From positions 1-34,897 of the forward strand of contig SUWG01000027.1 in NCBI GenBank assembly GCA_015061625.1: a DNA stretch of 34,897 nt, given 5' to 3'. Below, piece after piece: positions 23,541-29,487 of this stretch. This DNA is from Lentisphaerota bacterium (lineage in GTDB: Bacteria; Verrucomicrobiota; Lentisphaeria; Victivallales; Victivallaceae). Every line of letters begins with the position of its first letter. Within the stretch, counting starts at the first letter, position 1. A program made the position numbers and the translations under genes. The notes beneath the pieces are model-generated. The model did not search any database, had not been told where the DNA came from, and worked only from the letters and a program-made list of their open reading frames with translations.

Positions 23541-24613
23541 AAACACTTTTCTCCAGTTCCAAGACGTTCCATTTTGTATTCACCGCTCAAAACTCTGGCA
23601 CACCATGAGTCTTTGTTTTCCAGATACCACAATACAGTTTTACGGATGCCGCTGTCAAAAGTTTCCTGCGGTTTCCAACCGAGTTCTCCGGTTATTTTGG
23701 AAGCATCAATGGCATAACGCATATCGTGACCGGGACGGTCTTGAACAAAAACGATCTGTTCTTCGTAACTTTTGCCGTCTTTTCGGGGACGCAACTCATC
23801 CAGCAGTGAACAGATAGTACGCACCACATCGATATTACGTTTTTCGTTGTTGCCGCCGATGTTGTAAGTTTCGCCGGGGCTCCCGGCCGTTGCCACAGTA
23901 TATAACGCCCTGGCATGATCTTCGACATAGAGCCAGTCACGGATCTGCAATCCCTTACCGTAAACCGGCAGTTCCTTGTCGTCAAGAGCATGGAGGATGA
24001 TCAGCGGGATCAGCTTTTCCGGGAAGTGATACGGCCCGTAATTATTGGAACAATTAGTCACAACCGCCGGCAGACCGAATGTACGCTTCCACGCCCGCAC
24101 CAGATGATCACTTGCCGCCTTGGATGCCGAATAAGGTGACGATGGCGCGTAAGGAGTTGTTTCCCGGAAAAGATCTTCCGGTCCCTCAAGATCGCCGTAA
24201 ACTTCGTCCGTGGAAATGTGGTGAAAACGGAATGATGCTTTATCCTTTTCACTCAAGGTCTGAAAATATTTCCGTGCCGCTTCCAATAGAGTATAAGTGC
24301 CGACGATATTGGTCTGAATGAATTCACCGGGAGCATCGATCGAACGGTCAACGTGACTTTCAGCAGCCAGATGCATGATATGGGTCGGCCGGAATCCGGC
24401 AAAGATGCGATCCAATTCCCCGCGGTCGCAAATATCCGCCTTTTCAAAATGAAAACGGGGAGATGCCGATACCGGAGCGAGAGACTCCAGATTACCGGCA
24501 TAAGTAAGTTTATCGATCACACACACTTCATCATCAGTGCCGCCAATAATATGCCGCACCACCGCTGAACCGATAAATCCGGCCCCGCCGGTCACGATTA
24601 TCCGATTGCTCAT
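23537..24613 (-). CDS. rfbB: dTDP-glucose 4,6-dehydratase
   Basis: Oxidises and dehydrates dTDP-glucose to the 4-keto-6-deoxy sugar. The 358-aa short-chain dehydrogenase-type enzyme has [15 protein letters not shown] (NAD-binding GxxGxxG), [12 protein letters not shown], the active-site region [11 protein letters not shown], the YSASK motif (Tyr/Lys catalytic pair) and [19 protein letters not shown]. It is first in the operon rfbB-rfbA-rfbC-acyltransferase. Its promoter is at 24649-24677 and a GGTGAT ribosome-binding site lies close to the ATG. dTDP-4-dehydrorhamnose reductase (rfbD) is absent from the window, so the final sugar is not settled. Confidence 0.96.
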   Translation of the reverse strand: MSNRIIVTGGAGFIGSAVVRHIIGGTDDEVCVIDKLTYAGNLESLAPVSASPRFHFEKADICDRGELDRIFAGFRPTHIMHLAAESHVDRSIDAPGEFIQTNIVGTYTLLEAARKYFQTLSEKDKASFRFHHISTDEVYGDLEGPEDLFRETTPYAPSSPYSASKAASDHLVRAWKRTFGLPAVVTNCSNNYGPYHFPEKLIPLIILHALDDKELPVYGKGLQIRDWLYVEDHARALYTVATAGSPGETYNIGGNNEKRNIDVVRTICSLLDELRPRKDGKSYEEQIVFVQDRPGHDMRYAIDASKITGELGWKPQETFDSGIRKTVLWYLENKDSWCARVLSGEYKMERLGTGEKCL

Positions 24614-24648
24614 ACATCACCTTATTATACCATTTCAAATTCGGTTTT

Positions 24649-24677
24649 AAGATAATACAACTTACGATAAAAATCAA
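24649..24677 (-). promoter_or_regulatory. rfbB operon promoter
   Basis: Minus-strand TTGATT (24672-24677), 17-bp spacer, TATCTT (24649-24654), with the GTATTATCTTA form shared with alaS and fic. Confidence 0.6.
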
Positions 24678-24716
24678 GCCGAATTAAAAAATTTTATCTT
24701 TTTTCCGAAAAAACGC

Positions 24717-24744
24717 TTGTAAACGCAAAAATCCATGATATATT
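24717..24744 (+). promoter_or_regulatory. tRNA-Pro promoter
   Basis: TTGTAA (24717-24722), 16-bp spacer, TATATT (24739-24744), 43 bp before the mature tRNA 5' end. Confidence 0.65.
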
Positions 24745-24787
24745 ATGTAAACAAACTTGAAAGACAACTCAAGTTTCCGACACAAGT

Positions 24788-24865
24788 CGGGGTGTGGCTC
24801 AGTCTGGCTAGAGCGCTGCGTTCGGGACGCAGAGGCCGGAGGTTCAAATCCTCTCACCCCGACCA
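24788..24865 (+). tRNA. tRNA-Pro(CGG)
   Basis: A 78-nt tRNA with encoded CCA. Acceptor CGGGGTG pairs with CACCCCG, discriminator A. The anticodon stem CTGCG/CGCAG encloses TTCGGGA with anticodon CGG (reads CCG). The T loop is TTCAAAT. Its 3' end is duplicated at 28029-28057, so the gene hosts an integrated element and is kept intact by it. Confidence 0.97.
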
Positions 24866-24875
24866 TTTTTTTTGC
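24847..24875 (+). repeat. attL core (tRNA-Pro 3' end)
   Basis: 29 bp, identical to 28029-28057: the 3' part of the T stem, acceptor strand, CCA, eight T and GC. Confidence 0.88.
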
Positions 24876-24927
24876 AAAAAAATGGTCAACGAAGCCGTCA
24901 GGCTTCGCTTCGTGCGGCGACAGCCGC
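24861..24927. repeat. Palindrome over tRNA-Pro 3' end plus two hairpins
   Basis: 12-bp arms GACCATTTTTTT (24861-24872) and AAAAAAATGGTC (24876-24887) around TGC. Two perfect stem-loops follow: GAAGCC-GTCA-GGCTTC (24891-24906) and GCGGC-GACA-GCCGC (24914-24927), separated by GCTTCGT. The organisation and the GCCGTCAGGCTT core match the array beside tRNA-Ser. Confidence 0.85.
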
Positions 24928-24990
24928 TCTTCTCTTAAAAAACGGAGTTTGTTCTTCACATCTTCACCTGTCTTGAATTCTGCCTTGAAG

Positions 24991-25010
24991 TGGACCACAC
25001 ACTGGACCAC
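24991..25010 (+). repeat. Paired GGACCAC motif, left end
   Basis: TGGACCAC at 24991 and 25003, 12 bp apart. The same pair with the same spacing occurs near the right end (27945, 27957). Possible integrase arm-binding sites or remains of a duplicated end. Confidence 0.5.
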
Positions 25011-25022
25011 ACCCAAAGGAAA

Positions 25023-25421
25023 ATGTGTTTCATGGCAGCAGAAATCCCGAATCTCGTCAAGCGTAATGGCATCTATTACTTCCGGTGTCGTATTCCTTCA
25101 ATTCTCACTAACGGTCGTGCCCGTGAGGTGAAAATCTCCCTTAAAACCGGCAATTTGACTTCTGACCGCCTTGATGTTATAGTGGAAGTGTCAGATTACT
25201 CACGGAGAGTAATCGCAGAATCACTTGAAACTTACAACAAAGGAGGTGCAAACGACATGAATATTGTCACCGAAATCCGAAACAGAATAACTCAATACAT
25301 CAATACCAAATGGCTGACCCGGAAATGGAATTCACCATCATCGGAGGTGACTATTACCCCTTCAGCTTCCGCAACGACTATCTGTGCAAACACAACAGCA
25401 TTTTTGAAGACGACGGCATAA
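25023..25421 (+). pseudogene. Truncated tyrosine integrase N-terminus
   Basis: A 132-codon ORF. Residues about 7-55 (IPNLVKRNGIYYFRCRIPSI then VKISLKTGNL) match the start of phage-type tyrosine recombinases with a DUF6538-like N-terminal module (YYFRRRVP, then L-K-T). The core-binding and catalytic domains with the R...HxxR...Y residues are missing: after about residue 75 similarity ends, and a strong ribosome-binding site for another ORF lies inside. ATG at 25023 has AAAGGA 2 nt upstream. It sits directly inside the attL end, the normal integrase position. It is therefore a remnant of the gene that inserted the element. Confidence 0.65.
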
Positions 25422-25507
25422 ATCAGCCCCTGCAACACGACTTAACCACCTTCGCCAACCAATGGATGCGAAACATCGCCGAACAGCAGAATATTAAGAC
25501 ATTCTGA
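25258..25507 (+). pseudogene. Small unknown gene with probable 1-nt frameshift
   Basis: A GGAGGTG ribosome-binding site lies 8 nt before ATG 25258, the best such site in the element. The frame reads MNIVTEIRNRITQYINTK and then turns into low-quality sequence ending at 25421. A second frame opens at 25310, exactly where the first degrades, and gives a plausible acidic protein (MADPEMEFTIIGGDYYPFSF...) ending at 25507. One A missing from the run at 25306-25309 would join them into about 83 aa. I recognise no family. It could also be two overlapping ORFs. Confidence 0.45.
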
Positions 25508-25525
25508 CAAGTTACAATTGAAAAG

Positions 25526-25559
25526 CACTCAATGCCGTGATATATTACGGTGTTGAGTG
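25526..25559. terminator. Hairpin between small gene and HNH gene
   Basis: CACTCAA pairs with TTGAGTG and CCGT with ACGG around an 8-nt AT loop; flanking GTTAC/GTAAC extends the symmetry. A terminator or cruciform; no clear U-tract. Confidence 0.5.
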
Positions 25560-25643
25560 TAACTTATTTGGGTGACTATGAAAAAGAATTTGAAATATTA
25601 CATAGACCGTTTTCAGCATTTGCGGCAAGCTCCGGTAGTATAG

Positions 25644-26534
25644 AGGAATATTGATATAAAATTTGAACTCAAAGATTACCATAGAAATGTTTCAGACCAG
25701 GAACTGATTCAAGATGTACAAGATGTTGCAAAAAGCTTAGGGAAAGACACTCTAGCCGGTTCAGAATATTCACTACATGGAAAATATAATCATGCGACAC
25801 TTCAACGAAGATTTGGTTCTTGGAAAAAAGTGTTACAATTATGCAATCTGCAACTCAAAGGACATAATTTTAGATGTAACTTTTCAAATGAAGAAATGAT
25901 AGCTGATTTAAAAAGAGTTGCGAATATCGTAAATGTAGATTCACCCACACAAGAACACTATAACCGACACGGAATGTACCATAGTGTGACGTTGTGTAGA
26001 AAATATGGTTCTTGGAATAAAGTCCTTTCGTTTGCAGGAATGGAATTAAATCTCAGGCACAATATTTCAGATGAGGAGATGTTTGAAGAAATAGAACGGA
26101 TATGGATTATCCTAGGAAAGCAACCTACTGCGACCGATATAAAGAGTGGGATTTCTAAATATTCACTTGCTAGTTATGTCAGGCGCTTTGGTGGTTGGCG
26201 AAAAGCCTTAGAAGCATTTGTTGGCTTCATTAATTCAGATGTTCTTACTGAAGATAATAGTGATGAGCAAAATATCCACCAAGATGCATGTGACCATTAT
26301 AAAAAAAATGCGATGCACAAAACATCCAGAGACATAAATTTGAGATTAAGGTTTAAAGTGTTGCAGCGAGATAATTTTAAATGTTGTGCCTGTGGAGCAT
26401 CTCCGGCAAAAGATGTTTCGGTAGAATTGCACGTTGACCATATTCTGCCGTGGTCAAAAGGCGGCGAAACCGTTTTTGAAAACTTGCAAACATTATGTTC
26501 CAAGTGCAATTTAGGCAAAAGCGATATGGAATAG
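25644..26534 (+). CDS. Repeat-containing HNH endonuclease, start uncertain
   Basis: At least 296 codons. Three homing-endonuclease-associated-like repeats are visible, each with S[DN][EQ]E, a variable part and an RRFG(S/G)W(K/R)KxL close: VSDQELIQDV...RRFGSWKKVL, FSNEEMIADL...RKYGSWNKVL and ISDEEMFEEI...RRFGGWRKAL. A C-terminal HNH nuclease follows (CCACG, HVDHILPWSKGG, NLQTLCSKCN), metal-binding and catalytic residues intact. The reading frame is open only after a TAG at 25641. No ATG, GTG or TTG lies between that stop and the first repeat; an ATG at 25578 is in the same frame but on the far side of TAG. The gene may have lost its start, or use a rare start (ATT 25650, ATA 25656). GTG at 25830 would remove repeat one. 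Confidence 0.75.
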   Translation, partial: RNIDIKFELKDYHRNVSDQELIQDVQDVAKSLGKDTLAGSEYSLHGKYNHATLQRRFGSWKKVLQLCNLQLKGHNFRCNFSNEEMIADLKRVANIVNVDSPTQEHYNRHGMYHSVTLCRKYGSWNKVLSFAGMELNLRHNISDEEMFEEIERIWIILGKQPTATDIKSGISKYSLASYVRRFGGWRKALEAFVGFINSDVLTEDNSDEQNIHQDACDHYKKNAMHKTSRDINLRLRFKVLQRDNFKCCACGASPAKDVSVELHVDHILPWSKGGETVFENLQTLCSKCNLGKSDME

Positions 26535-26559
26535 GCAAATTACGTGTTGCCAGAGTTAT

Positions 26560-27702
26560 CTAAAATTTTAATGAATCCATATACCGATTATAGCAGAACA
26601 GCCGATTGCGTTTATTGCCGGTGGTTTCTTCGATGATGTTGATTTCCAGAAGATAATTCAGCATTTTACCGATGGTGGCATTGGTGAGTCCGGTCAGTTC
26701 TTTCAGTTTGGCGATGTCGGCTATCGGGTGACGAAGCATTGCCTGATGCACCGCCAAGGCTGAAGTTGCGGCTCTGCCAAGCGTGGCAATCTTTGCTCTG
26801 TCACTTTCAATTTGCTGGTGCAGATTCAAAATGATTTCATTGCTCTCTTTTGCCGTTTCGATAACTGCTTCCAAAAAGAAATCCAGCCAGCGTTCCCAGT
26901 CTCCGTTTTCACGGATGCCATTCAGCAAATCGTAGTAGTATTGACGGTGGCTTTTGAAATAGTAGCTCAAGTACAAAAGCGGCTGTTTCAACATTCCTCC
27001 GTTGCACAACAGTAAAGTAATCAGGAAACGCCCGACTCTGCCATTTCCGTCGAGGAACGGATGTATCGTTTCAAACTGAACGTGACTCAATGCTGCTTTT
27101 ACAAGAAGCGGAGTGTTTTCATCGTGCAGAAACTTTTCCAGTTCTCCCATGCAGCGTACTGCGTCTTCCGGCGGAGGCGGCACAAAAAACGCATTACCCG
27201 GATGGGTTCCCCCTATCCAGTTCTGACTGTGACGGAATTCTCCCGGATTTTTACCGCTGCCCCGACCTTTGGCAAGCAATTCAGCATGGATTTCCCGGAG
27301 CAAACGCAATGAAAGCGGAAATCCCTCTTCTAAACGCTTCAAGCCGTAAGTCATTGCCGCAACATAATTGCTGACTTCCTGAACATCATCAATGGGAACT
27401 CCCGGTTTTTCCTTGAGTTCAAACAAAAGCAAGTCAGAAAGCGAAGACTGCGTACCTTCAATTTGCGAAGACAGTACCGCTTCTTTTCGGATAAACATAT
27501 AGAGGAATATTCCAACATCCGGGAGCAGATTCGCTGAACCATCAAGTTTGCCAAGCAAAAAAGCTGCTTCATCCAGCTTTTTCTGCAGTTCTCCCGTAAT
27601 CTCCAATGCCGGAAACGGCGGCAACGGATTGGGGATAAAGGCTTTTACCGTTTCCCCGACCGTACTGACTGTTTCATAACGTCCTTGCAGCCCCCGTTTC
27701 AT
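26560..27702 (-). CDS. Fic-domain protein (AMPylase-type)
   Basis: A 380-aa Fic/DOC protein that would transfer AMP or a similar group to target hydroxyls. The N-terminal inhibitory helix is visible as SSQIEGTQSS, so the enzyme is probably self-inhibited (class II). The catalytic motif HPFLDGNGRVGRF is intact (His about 205). The C-terminus (about 315-380) is a winged-helix-like domain (IADIAKLKELTGLTNATIGKML). ATG at 27702 has GGAGAGG 5 nt upstream; an upstream in-frame start at 27729 lacks such support. It is convergent with the HNH gene, and inside the integrated element, so it is cargo. No separate antitoxin is adjacent. A promoter and two competing stem-loops lie upstream. Confidence 0.92.
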   Translation of the reverse strand: MKRGLQGRYETVSTVGETVKAFIPNPLPPFPALEITGELQKKLDEAAFLLGKLDGSANLLPDVGIFLYMFIRKEAVLSSQIEGTQSSLSDLLLFELKEKPGVPIDDVQEVSNYVAAMTYGLKRLEEGFPLSLRLLREIHAELLAKGRGSGKNPGEFRHSQNWIGGTHPGNAFFVPPPPEDAVRCMGELEKFLHDENTPLLVKAALSHVQFETIHPFLDGNGRVGRFLITLLLCNGGMLKQPLLYLSYYFKSHRQYYYDLLNGIRENGDWERWLDFFLEAVIETAKESNEIILNLHQQIESDRAKIATLGRAATSALAVHQAMLRHPIADIAKLKELTGLTNATIGKMLNYLLEINIIEETTGNKRNRLFCYNRYMDSLKF

Positions 27703-27740
27703 AATCCTCTCCAAATTAAAATAGCACATCGTTTTGTTTT

Positions 27741-27769
27741 AAGATAATACAATATCGTAAAATATACAA
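27741..27769 (-). promoter_or_regulatory. fic promoter
   Basis: Minus-strand TTGTAT (27764-27769), 17-bp spacer, TATCTT (27741-27746), in the GTATTATCTTAAAAC context also found before rfbB. Confidence 0.6.
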
Positions 27770-27824
27770 GTCGTTTATTTCAACTTTTTCAGAAAAAATT
27801 GGATTTTTATGATATGGCTCGCCA

Positions 27825-27877
27825 AATTTGTGACTCACTGCGTCACAAATTAAGCTTTTTCAATCGTCACGCAGTGA
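27825..27877 (-). promoter_or_regulatory. Two mutually exclusive stem-loops upstream of fic
   Basis: Stem one: AATTTGTGAC (27825-27834) with GTCACAAATT (27842-27851), 7-nt loop. Stem two: TCACTGCGT (27835-27843) with ACGCAGTGA (27869-27877). They share bases, so only one can form at a time. They lie upstream of the fic -35 box, so they may be DNA operators or belong to a longer transcript. Confidence 0.5.
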
Positions 27878-27944
27878 GAGACCAATTACCATTTGACTTT
27901 TGCTGAAAGTGCGCTATATTTGGCAAGTCGCAATAACAACAACA

Positions 27945-27963
27945 GGACCACAGAGTGGACCAC
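27945..27963 (+). repeat. Paired GGACCAC motif, right end
   Basis: GGACCAC at 27945 and 27957, 12 bp apart, same orientation and spacing as the left pair at 24991/25003; 66 bp before attR. Confidence 0.5.
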
Positions 27964-28028
27964 AAATAAAAGGCATATTTCAGCGGGTAAATCTATTGGA
28001 ATAAAGAATTTGCAAAAGATAAAGCGGG

Positions 28029-28057
28029 AATCCTCTCACCCCGACCATTTTTTTTGC
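28029..28057 (+). repeat. attR core copy
   Basis: 29 bp identical to 24847-24875. The bases before it (GCGGG) are unrelated to tRNA-Pro, so this is a 3'-end duplication and not a second tRNA. Confidence 0.88.
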
Positions 28058-28088
28058 CTTGAAATCCGGAACTATCTCTGCAAAAAGC

Positions 28089-28134
28089 AAGCAACGGCCT
28101 TGACAAATCTTTGATTTGCCAGCCGTTGCTTTTT
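28089..28134. terminator. Strong composite hairpin after attR
   Basis: AAGCAACGGC (28089-28098) pairs with GCCGTTGCTT (28122-28131); inside, CAAATC pairs with GATTTG around TTT. A T run follows. Probably the original terminator beyond tRNA-Pro, displaced by the element. Confidence 0.8.
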
Positions 28135-28240
28135 ATTTGCCTCTTCGACGGTTTATGACAGAAACTCATATTGATTTCTCGCTTGAAATTTCCGGCAGTT
28201 TTCCTACCCAGACCGCAAATCACCACGCCCCCACCTGAAA

Positions 28241-28274
28241 ATAAAAAAGGCGACACCGTTTTTCCGATGCCGCC
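28241..28274 (-). terminator. Terminator after histidine-kinase remnant
   Basis: Minus-strand GGCGGCATCG pairs with CGGTGTCGCC (G-U pairs allowed) around a short A-rich loop, followed by six T. It lies 18 bp after the remnant's stop codon. Confidence 0.75.
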
Positions 28275-28291
28275 GGTGAAAAGATTCTCGG

Positions 28292-28446
28292 TTAAAGAGG
28301 CAATATGATGCGGAATTCAGCTCCGTTCCCGGGGGAACTGATAATCTCGGCTTTACCATTATGGATAAGGGCAATATGTTTAACGTTGAGGCGGCGGGCA
28401 AAATTCTCGTTGACCGCAAGCAGGAAAAACAGTCTGGCAAATGTTT
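28292..28446 (-). pseudogene. Decayed C-terminus of a sensor histidine kinase
   Basis: The minus frame ending at 28292-28294 reads LNVKHIALIHNGKAEI then ISSPGNGAEFRIILPL and stop, which is the G2 region and tail of a PhoR-like HATPase domain. Upstream residues (ARLFFLLAVNENFARR) resemble a worn F-box, and the G1 glycine box is missing between ARR and LNVKH. Nothing further upstream fits, because the metallophosphoesterase ends at 28536. The intact terminator after the stop suggests a once-complete gene, cut down by deletion. The sequence 28447-28535 holds nothing I recognise. Confidence 0.65.
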
Positions 28447-28535
28447 TAATTGTGCAGACATTTGCCATGCTGTTTTACAGCAAAAAACGGCTGTTCATTT
28501 CCTGAATCAGAAAATTGATCCGGATATAGCGGCCA

Positions 28536-29471
28536 TCACTGCCCTTTACCGTAAAACATCCGGAATGATGCCGACAAAACATCCGGCGTACAAACTCTGC
28601 CGCAATTATCCCCCGGGGGATTGGTGGTCATTTCACGGGTAACTCCCATAAAATAATCGCCTTTCATGCCCTGTATATCGATCGATCCATCATAGTCCAT
28701 GGTGATAATCGCATGAACCGGTTCGGTATAAATTATGGTATGGTTGGCCACTTTGTTTTCGTTGACCAATTCGACCGGATAAAAATCATGACTTTCAGGC
28801 AGATAGTCATAGGTGGTCGAATTCAACTCCATATACACCACATCATCCATGATCCGCAGAAAATCCCGGTGATGATGTCCATTGATCACCAATCTGACTT
28901 TGCCCGGAGTTTTCCGGTTCTCTTCATTGATCAATGCTACTATTTCCGGAGCATTAGGCACATCATCGCTCCTTTCAATACTGCCGTGACTGAAAAGTAC
29001 ACACGGATACGGCGATGATTCCAAAGTGCTTTTCAACCACGCCACCTCTTCCGGCGGAATATATTCGCAACTATCCGGATGGGAATAATAATTACCCATA
29101 TCGTAATGCTCATAAACTCCATCGATCAGAACATAATTGGTATCCATCACCACAAAACGGAAACCATTCTGATCAAAAAAGTAATAACCGCAATCCAAGT
29201 GGAAACGTTTCAACGTTTCAACATACGGAGCCCGGTCGGAATCATGATTCCCGATCACATGATAAACCGGCATCGGAAAGTTGTCATACTCTTTCAAAAG
29301 TTCCGCAGAAACCTCAACATTATGACAAAAATCCCCGCAGGAAATCACAAAATCCACCTGATTTTTTTCCGCCCTTGCCCGGATCGCCGCCAAACGCTTT
29401 TCCGCTTGGGAATAAAAAACTCCGGGGTGATGGTGCAAATCAGAAAACGCTGAAAAACAAACTCTGCTCAT
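28536..29471 (-). CDS. Calcineurin-like metallophosphoesterase
   Basis: A 311-aa metallophosphoesterase with the full dimetal motif set: FSDLHHH (DxH, about residues 10-14), VISCGDFCHN, VIGNHDSD, LFSHGS and INGHHHRD. No signal peptide, so probably cytoplasmic. Family members cleave phosphomono- or diesters; the substrate is not deducible. It starts 16 bp after the rhamnosidase stop and is the last gene of the rhamnoside operon, so it may act on a phosphorylated intermediate or be an unrelated passenger. Length is typical. Confidence 0.88.
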   Translation of the reverse strand: MSRVCFSAFSDLHHHPGVFYSQAEKRLAAIRARAEKNQVDFVISCGDFCHNVEVSAELLKEYDNFPMPVYHVIGNHDSDRAPYVETLKRFHLDCGYYFFDQNGFRFVVMDTNYVLIDGVYEHYDMGNYYSHPDSCEYIPPEEVAWLKSTLESSPYPCVLFSHGSIERSDDVPNAPEIVALINEENRKTPGKVRLVINGHHHRDFLRIMDDVVYMELNSTTYDYLPESHDFYPVELVNENKVANHTIIYTEPVHAIITMDYDGSIDIQGMKGDYFMGVTREMTTNPPGDNCGRVCTPDVLSASFRMFYGKGQ

Positions 29472-29487
29472 AGTAACTTTGTTCCTT

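Larger units (their letters stand above)
24847..28057 (+). mobile_element. 3.18-kb integrated element in tRNA-Pro
   Basis: A perfect 29-bp direct repeat (24847-24875 and 28029-28057) covers the tRNA-Pro 3' end, CCA and T8GC tail. Between the copies lie an integrase N-terminal remnant, a small frameshifted gene, a repeat-HNH gene and a Fic protein. Two GGACCAC pairs lie near the two ends. The layout matches a tRNA-targeting integrative element that has lost its integrase catalytic domain, so it is probably immobile unless helped in trans. Confidence 0.8.

Noticed and set aside
24684-25016. 110-codon ORF antisense to tRNA-Pro
   Set aside because: GVRGFEPPASASRTQRSS is the well-known false translation of a tRNA-Pro gene.
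26534-26551. Terminator between HNH and fic genes
   Set aside because: GGCAA/TTGCC gives only a 5-bp stem without a T run; too weak to list.
28029-28057. Second tRNA-Pro gene
   Set aside because: Only the 3' 29 bp are duplicated; the 5' and anticodon parts are missing.
27893-28114. 73-codon plus ORF crossing attR
   Set aside because: It reads through the GGACCAC repeats and the tRNA-Pro copy; no family and no ribosome-binding site.
28204-28461. 85-codon minus ORF beside attR
   Set aside because: The other minus frame carries histidine-kinase similarity and ends before an intact terminator, so this ORF is a shadow.
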